Part shown: positions 42,101 through 53,645 of the stretch, one piece after another | How the letters are laid out: every line of letters begins with the position of its first letter | How positions within the stretch are numbered: the first letter of the stretch is position 1 | DNA from: Pestalotiopsis fici W106-1 | Taxonomy: Eukaryota > Ascomycota > Sordariomycetes > Amphisphaeriales > Sporocadaceae | NCBI RefSeq assembly: GCF_000516985.1 | Contig: NW_006917092.1 | Span: 1,876,619-1,940,618, forward strand | Direction: 5' to 3' | DNA length: 64,000 bases | Notes under the pieces: generated by a model | Database searches by the model: none | What the model was told of the DNA's origin: nothing | Seen by the model: only the letters and a program-made list of their open reading frames with translations | Made by a program: the position numbers and the translations under genes

Positions 42101-43346
42101 AAATGCCTTGCGAGATGGCCGCTTCAAGTTGCCATCGTACTTCCCAAGATAACTGGATCTTGTTTGTTTGAAAGAGAAGCGCAAGGGGGTCGGCCGTGTC
42201 TGCGTCGTCAGGATCATCAAGTGCCTCGCGGAAGTTGGAGTTCCGGCCGGGTTGCCAAGTGAAAGTATCAGCATCGGTGGGTATGAAGTGAATGTTGAAG
42301 TCTTTCAAGGCAGATTGCATTTGCAACCATGTAGGTAACTCAGATTTATCAAAATTGAGTCGATATGTGGTCCATTTACCCATGTCGATGTGCTGGAACG
42401 GGTCACACGCGGTAATAGGGAGCTGTGTTGTCCAGTCCGAGTAACTGATCTCAGTCGTCCTCACCCATGTATCCAAAGCGCTCCATCGATTATCGTCAGT
42501 CTGATGGGAGCTACTGATTTGTGAACGTCGTTTCCAGAACTTGGGTGGATGATTCTGTGGAAGCACCAAGCACCAATGTTCTGGGCTGGTATCTACAAAG
42601 AAAGCCTTTTGCAGGTGGAGAAATTGAATATCAGCTCGGAACTCTACTGCCTGTGACTGAGCCTCCATCTTGCCGACCGCTTCATGAATACCGACAATTG
42701 ATTTGTCTTCTCTTCGCGGATCTTTGATGGTGCAGGTGAATCTTATCTCGATTCGTTTGTACCTGAAGTTGACAATCAAGATGGGAGAGAATTTGGGATG
42801 CTGGGCCGTCTTCATCACATCAATAACATGCTCATCGGACAAGAAGCCGAAGTCAAGACTGAGCATATTCAAGATGCTGTACTCAGAATACTTGAGTCCT
42901 GGTCTTGTTGGGCTCATAATCAGCCGTGGCCGCCGCGGAGGCTCCAGATTGATTTGGACTTTACGAGAGCCTCCACCCACTCTAATGGTGATGCTTCCCG
43001 ATGACCAGAATGCGTTGTCCGGCGCAGGTAAGAAGTCGACGTAGGCATGGCGAGTGCGCTCTTCCCTCCTGGCTTGTGGTATAGTGATGGACGCAACGCG
43101 CCCATACGTTTCCAGTGATTGAAATATATCCGTAGCAGTGGTCGTGGGAGGCATTCTACTCAGCATGACAGTTACCTCACGCTGTTGCTTCCAATCTTGT
43201 CTAACGACTTGGCTTGAAGATTGATGGTTGCGTTGATGAGAAGCATTATTTGACCTCGGCCTTGACCGAGGGTTCTGGGTGGGCACCGGTCTGGGCACTG
43301 GTTTTGGCCACCGGTTGTCGGACTTCGAATCTGAAAATTGAGACAT
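39177..43346 (-). CDS. RNA-dependent RNA polymerase of RNA silencing (QDE-1/SAD-1/Rdp1 family)
   Basis: A single-exon frame of 1389 residues, close to Neurospora SAD-1 and QDE-1 (about 1400). Residues about 54-135 resemble an RRM (VTVMLSRMPPTTTATDIFQS, then HAYVDFLPA). The body holds the eukaryotic RdRP domain (Pfam PF05183). Landmarks are WTFSDGVGKISSWMA, AFQFRHGGSKGILVVWP, VVFPADGERD and the catalytic CSGGDLDGDDYFVMWD near residue 945, whose DLDGD provides the metal-binding aspartates. These enzymes turn single-stranded RNA into double-stranded RNA for Dicer. The RRM-like N-terminus and overall layout favour the SAD-1/Rdp1 branch (meiotic silencing in Neurospora) over QDE-1, but this needs a tree. 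The C-terminus is a strongly acidic, Ser-rich tail ending in Asp repeats. No Dicer or Argonaute gene lies nearby. No stop or frameshift interrupts it, so it looks functional. Confidence 0.93.
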   Translation of the reverse strand: MSQFSDSKSDNRWPKPVPRPVPTQNPRSRPRSNNASHQRNHQSSSQVVRQDWKQQREVTVMLSRMPPTTTATDIFQSLETYGRVASITIPQARREERTRHAYVDFLPAPDNAFWSSGSITIRVGGGSRKVQINLEPPRRPRLIMSPTRPGLKYSEYSILNMLSLDFGFLSDEHVIDVMKTAQHPKFSPILIVNFRYKRIEIRFTCTIKDPRREDKSIVGIHEAVGKMEAQSQAVEFRADIQFLHLQKAFFVDTSPEHWCLVLPQNHPPKFWKRRSQISSSHQTDDNRWSALDTWVRTTEISYSDWTTQLPITACDPFQHIDMGKWTTYRLNFDKSELPTWLQMQSALKDFNIHFIPTDADTFTWQPGRNSNFREALDDPDDADTADPLALLFQTNKIQLSWEVRWQLEAAISQGIFIEQSITPEFLKKLAEKDNLQTEGGQSLQLTNGNTVRKRNMAVNWAKYALEYATEAGRPIYNPMSLFDDRSAMTHYTSNLLPEHCTWVRKVVVTPSRIYLASPVPETTNRVLRHYEIISDRFLRVQFTDERNEGKVHPLPNSDSSDALFSKVYRTLRNGIRIGDKHFHFLAFGNSQFREHGAYFFSPTPTISCDDIRDWMGDFSHINVVGKYASRLGQCFSTTRDPKALNVGSSVTHIPDIEANGWTFSDGVGKISSWMATEIAKKLKVYSNGRVPSAFQFRHGGSKGILVVWPQNFNEISIRPSQKKFTAQAKNLEIIRASRFSVATLNRQTIAILSCLGVPDEAFITLAKHQLSDYSTAMSDPEMALRLLKQFTDENGMTTTIAQMIEDGFMKTKEPFVMSLLQLWGAWSMKLLREKARIVVEHGAFVFGCIDETRTLRGQQKVNEANFAKDRSKLPQIFIQVPIPGHPNDFRVIEGLCIVGRNPSLHPGDLRVVEAVNTDHPDLKALRNVVVFPADGERDIASMCSGGDLDGDDYFVMWDQQLIPQEWNHPPMIHDAAEPKIVKQDITVKDICRFFVEYMKNDSLSTIALAHLVWSDRSMDGPKSPQCVELAQLHSNAVDYSKTGHPAQIPRTLRPQQWPHFMERNPDKSYHSRKILGKLYDLVAKADFSPDLEASFDGRILRRYNLSDDLLTRARGMKTQYDIAMHRIMTQREIKTEFEVWTAFVLSKNRFGSNYKIQEDMGPVITSLRDRFIQACLEQAGAEDAATQDRDHKILNEFVAAMYVVTWEEVQIAIQEWHDTRTIAGTVVPKRSQAQKPLISFPWLFERELGRMVIDCSIENMELAVLPPVPQIVDAENIKEAEQCIAASLKDGRLYHRGSEVFTSAVEDDISISNRSQSSSPSRIGRTSTSSPSISNEDTMATSSSEKATETEEIEEIEEIEVEVENDISTGMDALQKLALKFSDDDDDDE

Positions 43347-44793
43347 TGCTGATATTTCTAGAATAAACCGTCGGTGGGGGAACTGCTGTCGATGTGCAAG
43401 TTTCTGGGGTCTCCCCGTTTCGAGGAGGATTTGTCGACGAGATCAGCCGTCATATAAACAAAGTAAGATGATCGGCTCTTTCCTTCGAATATGGTGCGCT
43501 TTCCATGCAAGATAAGTCAAGAAGAAGGAGCGGCAGTTCTGGTGGGATAGCGATGGCCTCGTTCAGACTAGAGCACAAATTATGTCGCAATTTCACCTGG
43601 TGAGAGACATGTGCTTGGTCGGGGCTCCTGCCTGGATAGCAGAAATTGCAATGCTCTACGCCCAGCAGGATAGCATCTGCAGGCTGGCCGCAGAGTACAG
43701 TTTTACGAACAGCTTGACCCTGAATAATTGTTCCAGTCAGACGATATGTTGGAAAAAAAGGGCAATGAATAGAGATAGATACCTGGATGAGAATTTGTAC
43801 TTTTCAAGCAGCACCTTATCTTACCAGCAACCAAATTCGGCCAATAGGAAAGACTCGTGTCTCTAAAAAGAATTGTTGTGTGTGTGTGGTGGAAGGCAAG
43901 AAGTAAGGAGGGGTCCAATTGGAAAATATTGCTTGAAGGTGAGAGTAGTGCAAGCTGTTGAGTCGACTGGTCAAAACCCGGAAGGCGTCGGCTTGGACAA
44001 GTCAATGAGCCGACAACGAGGGCCTCTCAGATGTCCGTATTCTCCGAGTTAGTCCGTGACTTGCTTCTCGATTAGCTATCTGCTTTGCTTCTATGACGGT
44101 GGGATCCCTTGTTCGTCCAATGTTTCAACACAATCGTCTGGAGTGAGAACAAGAGACGAGAGTGGGAGTGGATGATGGAGGAGAGAGGCAAGAAGGAGAA
44201 ATGAGACAGAACGAACGACCGCAGAGCATGTCCGAGCTCTGGCTAGCTGCAAGGCCACAAGAATAGCCAGACAGCGAGGCGGGAGGATGTGCGGGTGCGT
44301 GAGGTTTGATGCCGGGTGATTGCCACTCCAAGCAGTAACAACAACTCACAGGCCAAATATTTGTTTGAGTGAGAAGGCGTCACTTGCATGATGCTGAAAC
44401 GTAAAGAGATGTGTGCTCTATTGTCGTGAGTTGTGCATGATTCCGTGTGAGAAGAGAGAAAGGTTGGGAAATAGAGAGACGCACAAGGCAGAGAGAAAGA
44501 GAGAGAGAAAGCAAGAGAGGGAAAAACACGAGAGGAGAACAAGAGACACAAGAACAAAAGAAATGGAGGTAGAATTGTATGCGAGAGTGTCTCCGTGTGC
44601 ATAGTGATTGGCAAACGATCACGATATGCACGGCGTCGTTGTATTACAGATTTGGAAACTTGCAAGACAAGAAAACAAAAGCAGTGCAAGCAGGAGTCAG
44701 ACACCGCCGACGTCAAGGTCAAGTTGGGCAGGTGGAAGCACTGTGAGAAGGTTTTGGGAAACAGGAAGGAACCAGGGACGGCGGTGTGTTGCC

Positions 44794-44809
44794 TTTTTTT
44801 TTTTTTTTT
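44794..44809. repeat. Poly-T tract at the edge of the gap
   Basis: Sixteen consecutive T, followed by CTTCTTTCTTTT running into the N gap. Confidence 0.9.
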
Positions 44810-44821
44810 CTTCTTTCTTTT

Positions 44822-44921
44822 NNNNNNNNNNNNNNNNNNNNNNNNNNNNNNNNNNNNNNNNNNNNNNNNNNNNNNNNNNNNNNNNNNNNNNNNNNNNNNN
44901 NNNNNNNNNNNNNNNNNNNNN
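44822..44921. other. Assembly gap (100 N)
   Basis: Exactly 100 N, the conventional length for a gap of unknown size. It is flanked by low-complexity sequence on both sides, which explains the assembly break. Open frames crossing it have no meaning. Confidence 0.99.
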
Positions 44922-44922
44922 C

Positions 44923-44948
44923 GAGAGAGAGAGAGAGAGAGAGAGAGA
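44923..44948. repeat. (GA)13 microsatellite at the edge of the gap
   Basis: Thirteen GA units directly after the gap; the true array is probably longer and extends into the unsequenced part. Confidence 0.9.
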
Positions 44949-45729
44949 CGAAGTTTGAAAAAAAAATAGAAATGAAAATAATGCCGCTTCGGAATTCCAG
45001 CCGCGGCGACGATAACAGCGGCAGAAAGGCGACAGATTGGCATGTATCCCAACCAAGCAAGAATGAAACCAGGACGATTGTTATATCATTTAATTGCACT
45101 TCTTGATTGGTCGGCACCCACCCCCAAGAGGTTCAAAGCCAGCAAACGGCACATTGATGTGCATGTGTGACATGTATGTACAGCGGTGGTCTTTTGTGGT
45201 CTGATTGGTCCATGTCTCTGATGTAAATGGGACGGGTGATTTGACCCATCATTTGCTGCAAGTGGTTTGCATTTTATAATTGACAGGTCACGGCCCGTAA
45301 ATTGAACCAAATTGACTTCCTGCTTACCTACCTTTGTTGCCCATTATGTCCTATCCCCACGCGCGAAGCCAGTAGTTAGTATACTTGAAAGTATCGACCA
45401 AAAACAGGAGAAGCCTGAACTATCAAGATACAACAATGGTGTAGATTCTAGCCTTTATTACAATCCAAACACACCGGGGCAAGTAGCAATTTTCGTACTG
45501 GCATGGCAAGAATGTTAGGTTTTGATGATTTTTGGTACCTAAGTATGCAAGCTGATACTTACCTGAAAATGAAAAATCTATTTTTGGTGAACCTTAAAAG
45601 AAAGAAATAAAGATACTCGAGAACCAATGAAAACTCGCCGAAAAGAAGCAGCCAGTATCAATTCTTCCCATGGTGAAATCACCCAAATTTTTCTTTTCTT
45701 TCCAATCATGAAACCAACATGCCCCCCAA

Positions 45730-47884
45730 TCAAGGCAAATTCATAATCTTGCCGGGATTCATGATCCACCGCGGATCAAGCGCCTGCTTGATCAGACGCA
45801 TGACGGCCACGGTATCGGGGCCAACCTCCCACAGCAGACTCTCCTTCTTGCCCCAGCCGACCGAGTGCTCGCCGGTGCAGGTCCCCTCCATCTCAATGGC
45901 GCGCCGAACCATGTTCTTGACGCAAAGCTCGACTTTTTCGCGCTCCTCCTTCTTTTGTCGGTTGTAGATGATGCTCTCGTGAAAGTTGCCGTCGCCAATG
46001 TGGCCCAGGATGCTCGCAAAGAGGCCCATGTCGTCCATTTCCTTTTTGCTGACCTCAATTAAGTCGGCTAGTCTGCTGAACGGCACTGCCACGTCGGTAC
46101 TCCCTTAAGTCCAGCGTTTGTTTAGTATCAAACCCTCGAAACTGATGGAAAGGAGGAGGAGGAAAATCATCATGTTTGGTGTCACTCACAGACTTCTTCT
46201 CCGTCCTTTCGAAGCGCCAACATGGACCACAGCGACTCCTTTCGAGCTGACCACAATAGCTTCTGCTCCCGTTGATCCTTGGCAAACTCGAAATTGCTCC
46301 CGCCATTCCTCTTGGTGATTTTCTGCACCAGTCCAATGTGCTCCCGGACCGAGGCTTTGGTGCCCGAGAACTTGAAAAAGAGCGTCGGCATCTCTTCCCA
46401 GACCTTGGGCGCCGTCGCACCGCCGAGGTTGACCACGCGCATCTGCACCTCATCCATGATCTCCATGGCTGCCACCGGGATGCCCGTTTGCATCACCTCG
46501 GCCGCTGCCGAGGCCGCGTCGCGGATCGTGGGGAACGTGACCACGGCAACGGAGAGATCTTCGGGCACCACTGCGAGTTTGAGTGTAGCTAGATTGAAGA
46601 AATTATGTCAATAGAAGGAAAAAAAAAACCCTCTTTGTAGCCTGCCGAATATTCGTGGTCACGAGGAGCCAATGAGAAAAAGAAAAACCAACCTTCAGTC
46701 ACTAGGCCCAGAGTACCCTCGGAGCCCACAAATAATCCATTGAGATTATACCCGGCCGAGGATTTCCTCGGTCTCCTGCGTGTCTTGATGACAGTCCCAT
46801 CAGCAAGAACAACGGTAAGGTTGATGACCCAGTCCTTCATTGTGCCATATCTCACTGCATTGGTCCCTGAGCAATTTGTTCCAATCATGCCGCCAATCTT
46901 GGCACTCGGACCTGTTGATGCATCGTCAGTATTCACATGAGTGGATGAGACATGTGTGCATATCCCGAACATAGACGACGTTTTCTTCTTCTTTCAACAA
47001 TTTGTCAACCTTCAAAAAATAAAGAAAACGGTTTACCTGGATCGACTGGAAAAAAGAGTCCGCTCTCCATCCGGGCCAATTGCTCATTCAAGTCCTGCCA
47101 ACCAATGCTGGGCTGCACGACAATGTCCATGTCATTCTTGTTAAACTCAATGATGCGGTCCATGTAGGCAAAATCCACACTGATGCCGCCGTACGGAGCC
47201 GAAAAGTTGCCCTCGAGGCTCGAGCCGCCCGAGTACGGGATGATGGGGATCCGGTACTTGTGGCAGATGCGGGCAATGGTGGAGACTTGCTCCGTCGACC
47301 GCGGGTACGCCACGGCCACCGGCAGGCCCTCGGGGTTGGTGCTCGACCATTCCGAGTACCCGTGCGCGTGCAAATCGTCTGGGTCCGTGGAGATGATGTC
47401 TTCGTCCTCGCCGTCGCCTGCTGCTGCTGCAATCTCATGACGGATCTCCTCTAGCGCCTATTTGGGGGGACAAATCAAAGTCAGTACATTGGGAGAGAAG
47501 ATGAAAAATTGGTCTCGGGCCCTCAAGGGGGGGGGCAGCGAAAAACAATGAAGCGGAAAATTCGAAGGGATTTTGTTTTAGGCGGCATACTATCTCCAAC
47601 TCGTGCAATGATGCATAACGTGGCGAAGAGACCTTGCTGTCAAAGAGCAGGACGTGACTTTTCGGCCATGGTTGTAGACCCGAGGCGGCGAGGCCAAAGC
47701 CGACAACACCGGCGGTAGCCGTCAGTGCAAACACCGAGCCGCCGGACCATCTAGGAAGCTGCTGTGAAGGACCAGATGACGCCCGGCTACTGCCTCCGTT
47801 ACCGGCAGACCTCCTCGTGGGAATCGAGGAGAACCTACGCCTGCCGGCATGATAGAGATGCTTCATTAAGCGTGTTGACGACAT
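45730..47884 (-). CDS. DLD1: Mitochondrial D-lactate dehydrogenase (cytochrome), FAD-dependent
   Basis: Five exons (complement): 47591-47884, 47037-47457, 46693-46911, 46190-46588 and 45730-46103, giving 568 residues. The start [20 protein letters not shown] is a good mitochondrial presequence (Arg-rich, no acidic residues), and a hydrophobic segment follows ([19 protein letters not shown]). The FAD-binding PCMH domain shows [53 protein letters not shown] and [15 protein letters not shown]. The C-terminal FAD-oxidase domain ends with the metal-site block [13 protein letters not shown] and then [11 protein letters not shown]. The enzyme oxidises D-lactate to pyruvate at the inner membrane and passes electrons to cytochrome c; in fungi it also clears D-lactate formed from methylglyoxal. 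The last intron uses an AAG acceptor, but the frame and conserved sequence ([13 protein letters not shown]) support it. An in-frame upstream start at 47950 is less likely. Confidence 0.94.
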
Positions 47885-50800
47885 CACGAGAGCGTGGTTT
47901 GTATAAGTCGGGGGGCGAATATCGCAAATAAAGTGACAGTCCAAATGCACTTATATGGTGTCTAGCTTTGAAACTTTTTATGATCGAGCCAGACTAAAAG
48001 ATAACCCAAGCTGGACTTTTCTGACAATAGTTCAGAATTCTCTCTGCCTTGAGGATTTCCTCTGGCCCTGTTCTATATGTTCAGGCTGGGAGGTTGGCCG
48101 TTCGGATAGGAGGGCTCCAGCAGACACCAACCGACCAGTCTGGACCAATGAAGGAAGAAAAATAAGTGGTGACTATAATGCAGAATGATGGATCGAAAAA
48201 CCCGTGCGTAATTTAGGAAAGCCTTGCTATCATGGGTGGAGATTGTATTGTTTCCCGATGAAGCGTGGCACAGGTTGAAGCGGATCGGCTCGCAGGAGTC
48301 GACGAGGACAGAGAGCGATTGAGGCCTGAACAAGAGGAGCAACGTCCGAGAGAAAAATATCCGTGTTTTGTATGTCCAGGATATGGACCAACTGAGACTA
48401 GAAATTTGCTGACCAAAACTCTTCTTGTGTATCACTGGAAGGCTTCGGGTAAAAGACCTCGTGACCCTCTTCCTGCAAAGTAGACTTGCCCGGATCTGGT
48501 GTGTCAGAGCCGGGAGTAGCTGTCGTTTCCGCCGAGCGTGTGTCACAAGAAACCCAGTAATGGTCAACGAATGCTGACAGAGTACAGCTTGTACTGAATT
48601 CTGGTGGTTGGACTGGAGAAAGTAGCAGATGTGTAAATCAGGTTGTGTAATATGGGGGAGGGCACCACTCGGCACACTCCAGCTGACCACATCGTGTATA
48701 TTTATATAGAGAATGGAGCCAAGCCTTCACAGATGATCCGAGCTAACGCATAGTACCTACAATACGGAAGCTTGTCAAGATGACAACATACTCGAGAGAG
48801 CTAGGGGAATCTATGCAGCGTGGAGTCTCCTGTAGGAAAGAGCACGGATAGCACGCAATTGGACAGAAAGAGGAGAGGAAAGAAACGATTCAAGTAAAGT
48901 TTGAGAGGACCAAAACTAACCACTTGGCTGAAAACGCAACCGAGCGTGGGATGAGTCCCCAAAAGAAGACCGGCGCTTGTGTCTAATACAAGAGCCTAGC
49001 GCTGGGAACGGAAGTTGAGTTGGCCAACAATGATGCAGCAGTCCGTGGGATGCAAAAAGCACACTATGGGCAAATGAGTTTTGCCTGCCCGCATGAGTAG
49101 TATTCTCCGCATACAATGCAATTACCTCCCTTGGGGGTTGCTGTGCCTCGCCGCGGTTGCGTATTTTTTTACCCTTGACGATGGGCTCGTTTCGCCTGTT
49201 TGTTCGCTCGGGTTTGGCCGATGGACCCTCTCGGTATATCATTGCCGCAGAAATGGCTCAAGGCCGGACACTCACCGGGAGAAGTCTAGTATAGCATAAA
49301 AGCTTCGGTGTACGTATACCGAACGAGGAACAAATCGATCTGCACAGTGGCTCCTCTCAGACTTCAGAGAAATTGGTAATGAGGGAAGAAGGAAAGCTCT
49401 TCTCCAATTTCAAAGATCTCGTGGCCATGTAGTTGTGGACCGTCCTGGTGTGAGAAAGAGGGGTGTTCTTTTTTGCCTGACCAGGGGCCAATTGTCAAGC
49501 GGGCAAGTCGCCTTGTCCTGTGTTATTGAATGGAGGAGGGGTAACATCGGGCCAGCCGCCAAAGTATTGTCTCATGCCCATGCAATGCGCACGCACGCAC
49601 GATCTCTTGGGAATGGAATGGGCTTGGGCTTTCTTGACAACGGGCCAGACGCCAGCGCAGTCGTCAGGTACCGTACAGAATGACATACACACAACCTCAT
49701 GTTGCCCGCAGCCACCTGAAGTGCCTTGCTGATGAGGGGGAGGGGCCTTGTACAAGATATTCCATGCAAATAAAATACTACGTGGGATCTGCACATGATG
49801 TCGTTTCTGGCTGGCGTCGAGAGCTTCCAGAAGACTCGCCTCTCCGGGCTGACATGGCTCGTTTGCCTATAATCAACTAAGCTAGCCAGTATACAAGACA
49901 TGGTCCACGTACCGCCCCTCCGAATCCGGTATGCGGAAACGGCCTGGGTTGTGCTGGGGGTTTTTTCGGTCGACCTTGTGCTCGCCGCTTTCCGAACGTC
50001 AGCTGACATGACACTGAGATGCAGCTTGAGATATTACTAATGACGTATTCTGGCCGCAAAGGTCGTGGGATGAATCTTGAAGCCACTCAACTTGATATTG
50101 TTGTTGCTGTGCACCTCAGTATGGCTGGGTGATCAAACTCAAGAATTGTCGCCCATGCCTTTTATTACATTTGGTTCGTTGGCGCCGCGGGATGAGTTGC
50201 ACAAGGGTCCCCACGACGGATTCTGCGCACAGAGCTTACGGTACCTAACCTTGGGCGTCTGTCCAACGAGCTATTATACTCTTATATGCCGGGCAAATAT
50301 TGGTTCAGGGCTTGCACATATACCTACACTTTTTTGCATGTCAGCATTATAAGTCCAATCGGAATCGATGCCTTTACCATGACTACCCGTGGTTCATTAT
50401 AAAAGGGCGGAAGGAGTGTGCGATTCTGGCTTATGTCAGTTGCAGAAATATAGAAATTTAATAACAGGGCAGGGCAAATCGTACATGCCTACCTACTCTT
50501 CGACAGCACGCACGCACGGCAGGGCGCTTGGGGAAGCAGATGATGTGCCCGGTAAGGATGAAAACGCATTGCACGAAAAGCAAACAAAAACAGAAGACAA
50601 TAACGTAATAGAAACTCACACGTGATGGTCAAGCCCAGGCAGTCGATATGCACTATACTCGACGAGACACCATGGGCGCTGCTCCTGGGATCAGTGGTGT
50701 AACAAGAAGAGACAAACGTGGGGAAAAAGGCGCCGTCTCTAGGCCAATTTACCCCAGAATGTCACCACGGCTACCCACATTAGCATAACTACGTACAAAT

Positions 50801-51625
50801 CCCCCGGAAAAGAAAAAGAGAGAGAGAGGAAAAAAAAGAAAAGGAATTACATCACAAGTCAATAAATCACTCCCTCCCTCCCCAATATTATAAGCATTAT
50901 CCCGCAATACTTGACACATCAATTTGGTCAAAGTCAAGCTTAGTGTTTGAGATAGTTGAGAGTGGACGAGAAAGACGGAAACTTACATCCCTACACATTC
51001 ATCGATTTTTCCACTTCTCAAAAAATGCAAGTGTAAATTGGCCTTGACAAAGCATACGAATCGTGCGAAATACCACACAAGTGATTGGTCGCACATACTC
51101 ACCCATCGTGTCCACATGCATGTCAGAAACTTTCAAGAATTCCAAAGGGAGAGGTCGAGCATTTGCTGCATGGCGCAAGGCATCAACGGGGAATGGTGAG
51201 CCATGTGTAGGAAATATCCCATAGCGGGCGGTGAGTCTTGACGAAAATGTCCCCATGCTCCAAGAAGTAGTCACTATCACACATCACCGAAAGAAGCAAT
51301 TAAAGATGCAGCTCTAGAAGAGCATCCGAGGCTCGCATCGAGTGGTCTTGCAACGCAACGAGAATCGAACAAACTTTTCAGGTCTACTTTACATCACGAT
51401 AGGATCCGAGCGTACAAACAGTCTGGGCTGGAAGCAAGCCTTCAGGGCTGAACAGGTTTCTTAATTGTCAATTGCTTTCTTCTCATTTGAGCTTCATTAC
51501 CTAAAGAAGCCGCCGTCGTGATGGCTAGCACAAAGCATGATCCGTAGACTCCAGCCCATGCGTATCAAAAGTCAACCAGTACCGAACATATCCCTTTTTT
51601 CAATTCCTTGGCCATGGCCCAACAT
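47885..51625. other. About 3.7 kb intergenic region between D-lactate dehydrogenase and eS4
   Basis: No credible protein gene on either strand; the longest open frame (minus strand, 48073-48690) has no recognisable features and a composition typical of chance frames. It holds the D-lactate dehydrogenase promoter on the left and the eS4 3' UTR on the right. A purine-rich GA run occurs near 50810-50845. Short motifs such as GGTACCGTAC (near 49668) and GGTACCTAAC (near 50240) resemble those in the 13-20 kb desert. Confidence 0.45.
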
Positions 51626-52733
51626 TTAGTGGCCAGCCAGAGCGTGAGCGCGGCGGCGGTCACGCTCCTCAGCGATGGTGAGCTTGACACCCTTGCCCTT
51701 GGGCAGGGAGATCCAGGGCTTCTCAGAGCCAATGACGAAAACGTTGCTCTCACGGGTGGCGAAGGTGTTGTCAATGGCGTCCTTGACGTGGACGATGTTG
51801 AAACCACCATCGTGTCTCTCACGGTGAGTGATGACACCAACACGACCCATGTTGCGACCACCAGTGACCATGACGACGACACCAGTGTCGAACTTGACAA
51901 AGTCGGTGATCTTGCCAGTGGCAATGTCGATCTTGACGGTGTCGTTGACCTTGATCAGAGGGTCGGGGTAGCGGATGCTATTATTGCACGTTAGCACGTG
52001 GGTTGGGAAGGGGAAAACATACAGCCATCGTCTCGAAGCTCTTTCGTGATAACCCAGACACGGGGTGGTTCGACCAAAGCTTGATCCAACGGCTGAATGA
52101 TGTCTGACAGAACTCACGTTCTCGCATCGTGCGTGACCAAGAATGGGATGCCGCCCTTGCCAAGTTGCACTCTCTTGACCTTGCCCAGCTTGTACTCAGC
52201 CTCCTCGGCCTGAATGCGGTGGACGGTGAAGCGACCCTTGGTGTCGAAGATGAGGCGGAAGTGCTCGCCAGTCTTCTCGATGGTGATGACGTCCATGAAA
52301 CCGGCGGGGAAGGTCATGTCGGTGCGGACCTTGCCGTCAACCTTGATGAGACGCTGCATCAAGATGCTCTTGGTCTCACGGTAGTTGAGGGCGTACTTGA
52401 GACGGTTGCGCAGGAAGATGATGAGGGGCAGACATTCTCGCTGCTTGTGGGGACCGGCCGACGGCTTGGGAGCGTAGACACCCGAGAGCTTGTCGAGAAG
52501 CCAGTGCGAGGGGGCGCTAAGGCGCTTCTGGTGCTTCTTACTGTGAGGCCGGAAATATTAGCATCGTGATGGTTATTTTTCTTCTCTTCGAGGTTTCGCA
52601 AGATCGAGGTGCAGGATCGGGCCCGGGACAAATTTGTTTGCAGCGACCCATTGGCAGCAGATAAAAAAGTCCTGGGCCTTCTCATGTAGCAAGGGAATCG
52701 ATTTGAGGCTGTCACTTACGGTCCTCTACCCAT
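51626..52733 (-). CDS. RPS4: 40S ribosomal protein eS4
   Basis: Three exons (complement): 52720-52733 (only 14 nt: MGRG and two bases), 52118-52540 and 51626-51977, giving 262 residues against the usual 261-263. After the junction the protein reads [20 protein letters not shown], then [20 protein letters not shown] (S4-type RNA-binding region), [19 protein letters not shown], the central KOW-containing part ([18 protein letters not shown]) and the C-terminal [16 protein letters not shown]. The very short first exon is standard for ribosomal protein genes in fungi and is supported by GTAAGT...CACAG at the junction. It is part of the small subunit body near the mRNA entry side. Confidence 0.96.
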
Positions 52734-53645
52734 TTTGGCGGTTGATTGCTGGTGGGTTAGTTGTGAGGTCGGGTGGTTTGGAGTGCTCGAAGTAAAAGTT
52801 TCGCGCAAAAGTGGAAAGCGAAGAGTTGATTGAGGTTTGTGGGTGGTGCCCTAGCTTTTTCCCACGTGACTTCGTTTTTTTTGGCGTAGGGGCCCGAGCT
52901 GCAGGTCAAACGGCAGAAAAAAAAAATTATGGCTGCAGCGTCTGGTAAATTCCTTATCGGAGACAGATAAGGAAACAGCACGAATCCACTTGCAGCTGCC
53001 AGTCAGCCCGGCATTTCCAACCACGGTGGACGTCGACGATGATGGCGATGAGAATAGACGAGTATCAATAGATGAAGAGACAAGAAGATAAAGCACCGGT
53101 TCGATTCCCAGAGCTGGTGTACAACCACACGATCTTCAGGCACGGCCCGATGCAACGTTGTTTGGCACAAGATGCCCTTCTGTGATGTCCTAAGAAATGG
53201 GCATGTATTCCTCAGTCCTTCATTCCGCGCTCCTATTCGGCGTGCTGTCCCATCTGAGTCTACGCAACGAATCAATAATCACTACGTTTGTTTACAGAGC
53301 TGTTCGTACACTATGATACTGTTAATGCACATAATGCGGCACGGACCCGTGGCTGTTTGCCTCGACTGTTGTTGCCCAAGAAAAGGCAGAGCCATTATGA
53401 TACTTTGTGTTATTTGTATCTTTTGCTTGACCGCTAAAACCCAGTATTCTTGCGCAAGGATGAAATCATGATCCTCGAGCGTCTGCATAGAGAGCCCTTT
53501 TCATTTCATGCTGGCTCTCCATGTTCCTGTCGGGACCTTGGCTGCATCCTCCCAAAGGTCCGCCGCAGGTATTTTGGTAGTTGACTGCCCAAATCACTTC
53601 GGATTCTTGAAATATATAATGTCCGATCTGACATTTGATGGCTCA
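52734..53645. promoter_or_regulatory. eS4 promoter and 3' region of the telobox gene
   Basis: No gene found. The sequence at 52900-52930 is poly-A-rich on the plus strand (T-rich toward eS4), a common ribosomal-protein promoter feature. An isolated GGTTCGATTCC at 53097, identical to a tRNA B-box, has no tRNA around it. Confidence 0.4.

Larger units (their letters stand above)
43347..45729. other. Gene-free region containing the assembly gap and purine-rich DNA
   Basis: No credible gene. It contains a purine-rich segment (44450-44570, GAGA and GAAA runs on the plus strand), a T tract, the N gap and a GA microsatellite. It is upstream of the minus-strand RdRP and downstream of the minus-strand D-lactate dehydrogenase, so its left part is probably the RdRP promoter. 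Confidence 0.45.

Noticed and set aside
44243..45117. Long frames crossing the 100-N gap
   Set aside because: They exist only because N codons are read through, and the flanking sequence is simple repeat.
48073..48690. 205-codon minus-strand frame
   Set aside because: Composition of a chance frame (Ser, Leu, Arg, His runs), no recognisable motif, no promoter-like sequence upstream.
53095..53110. GGTTCGATTCC, identical to a tRNA B-box
   Set aside because: The flanks do not form a T-arm stem (only two pairs), there is no A-box at the right distance upstream and no acceptor stem on either strand.
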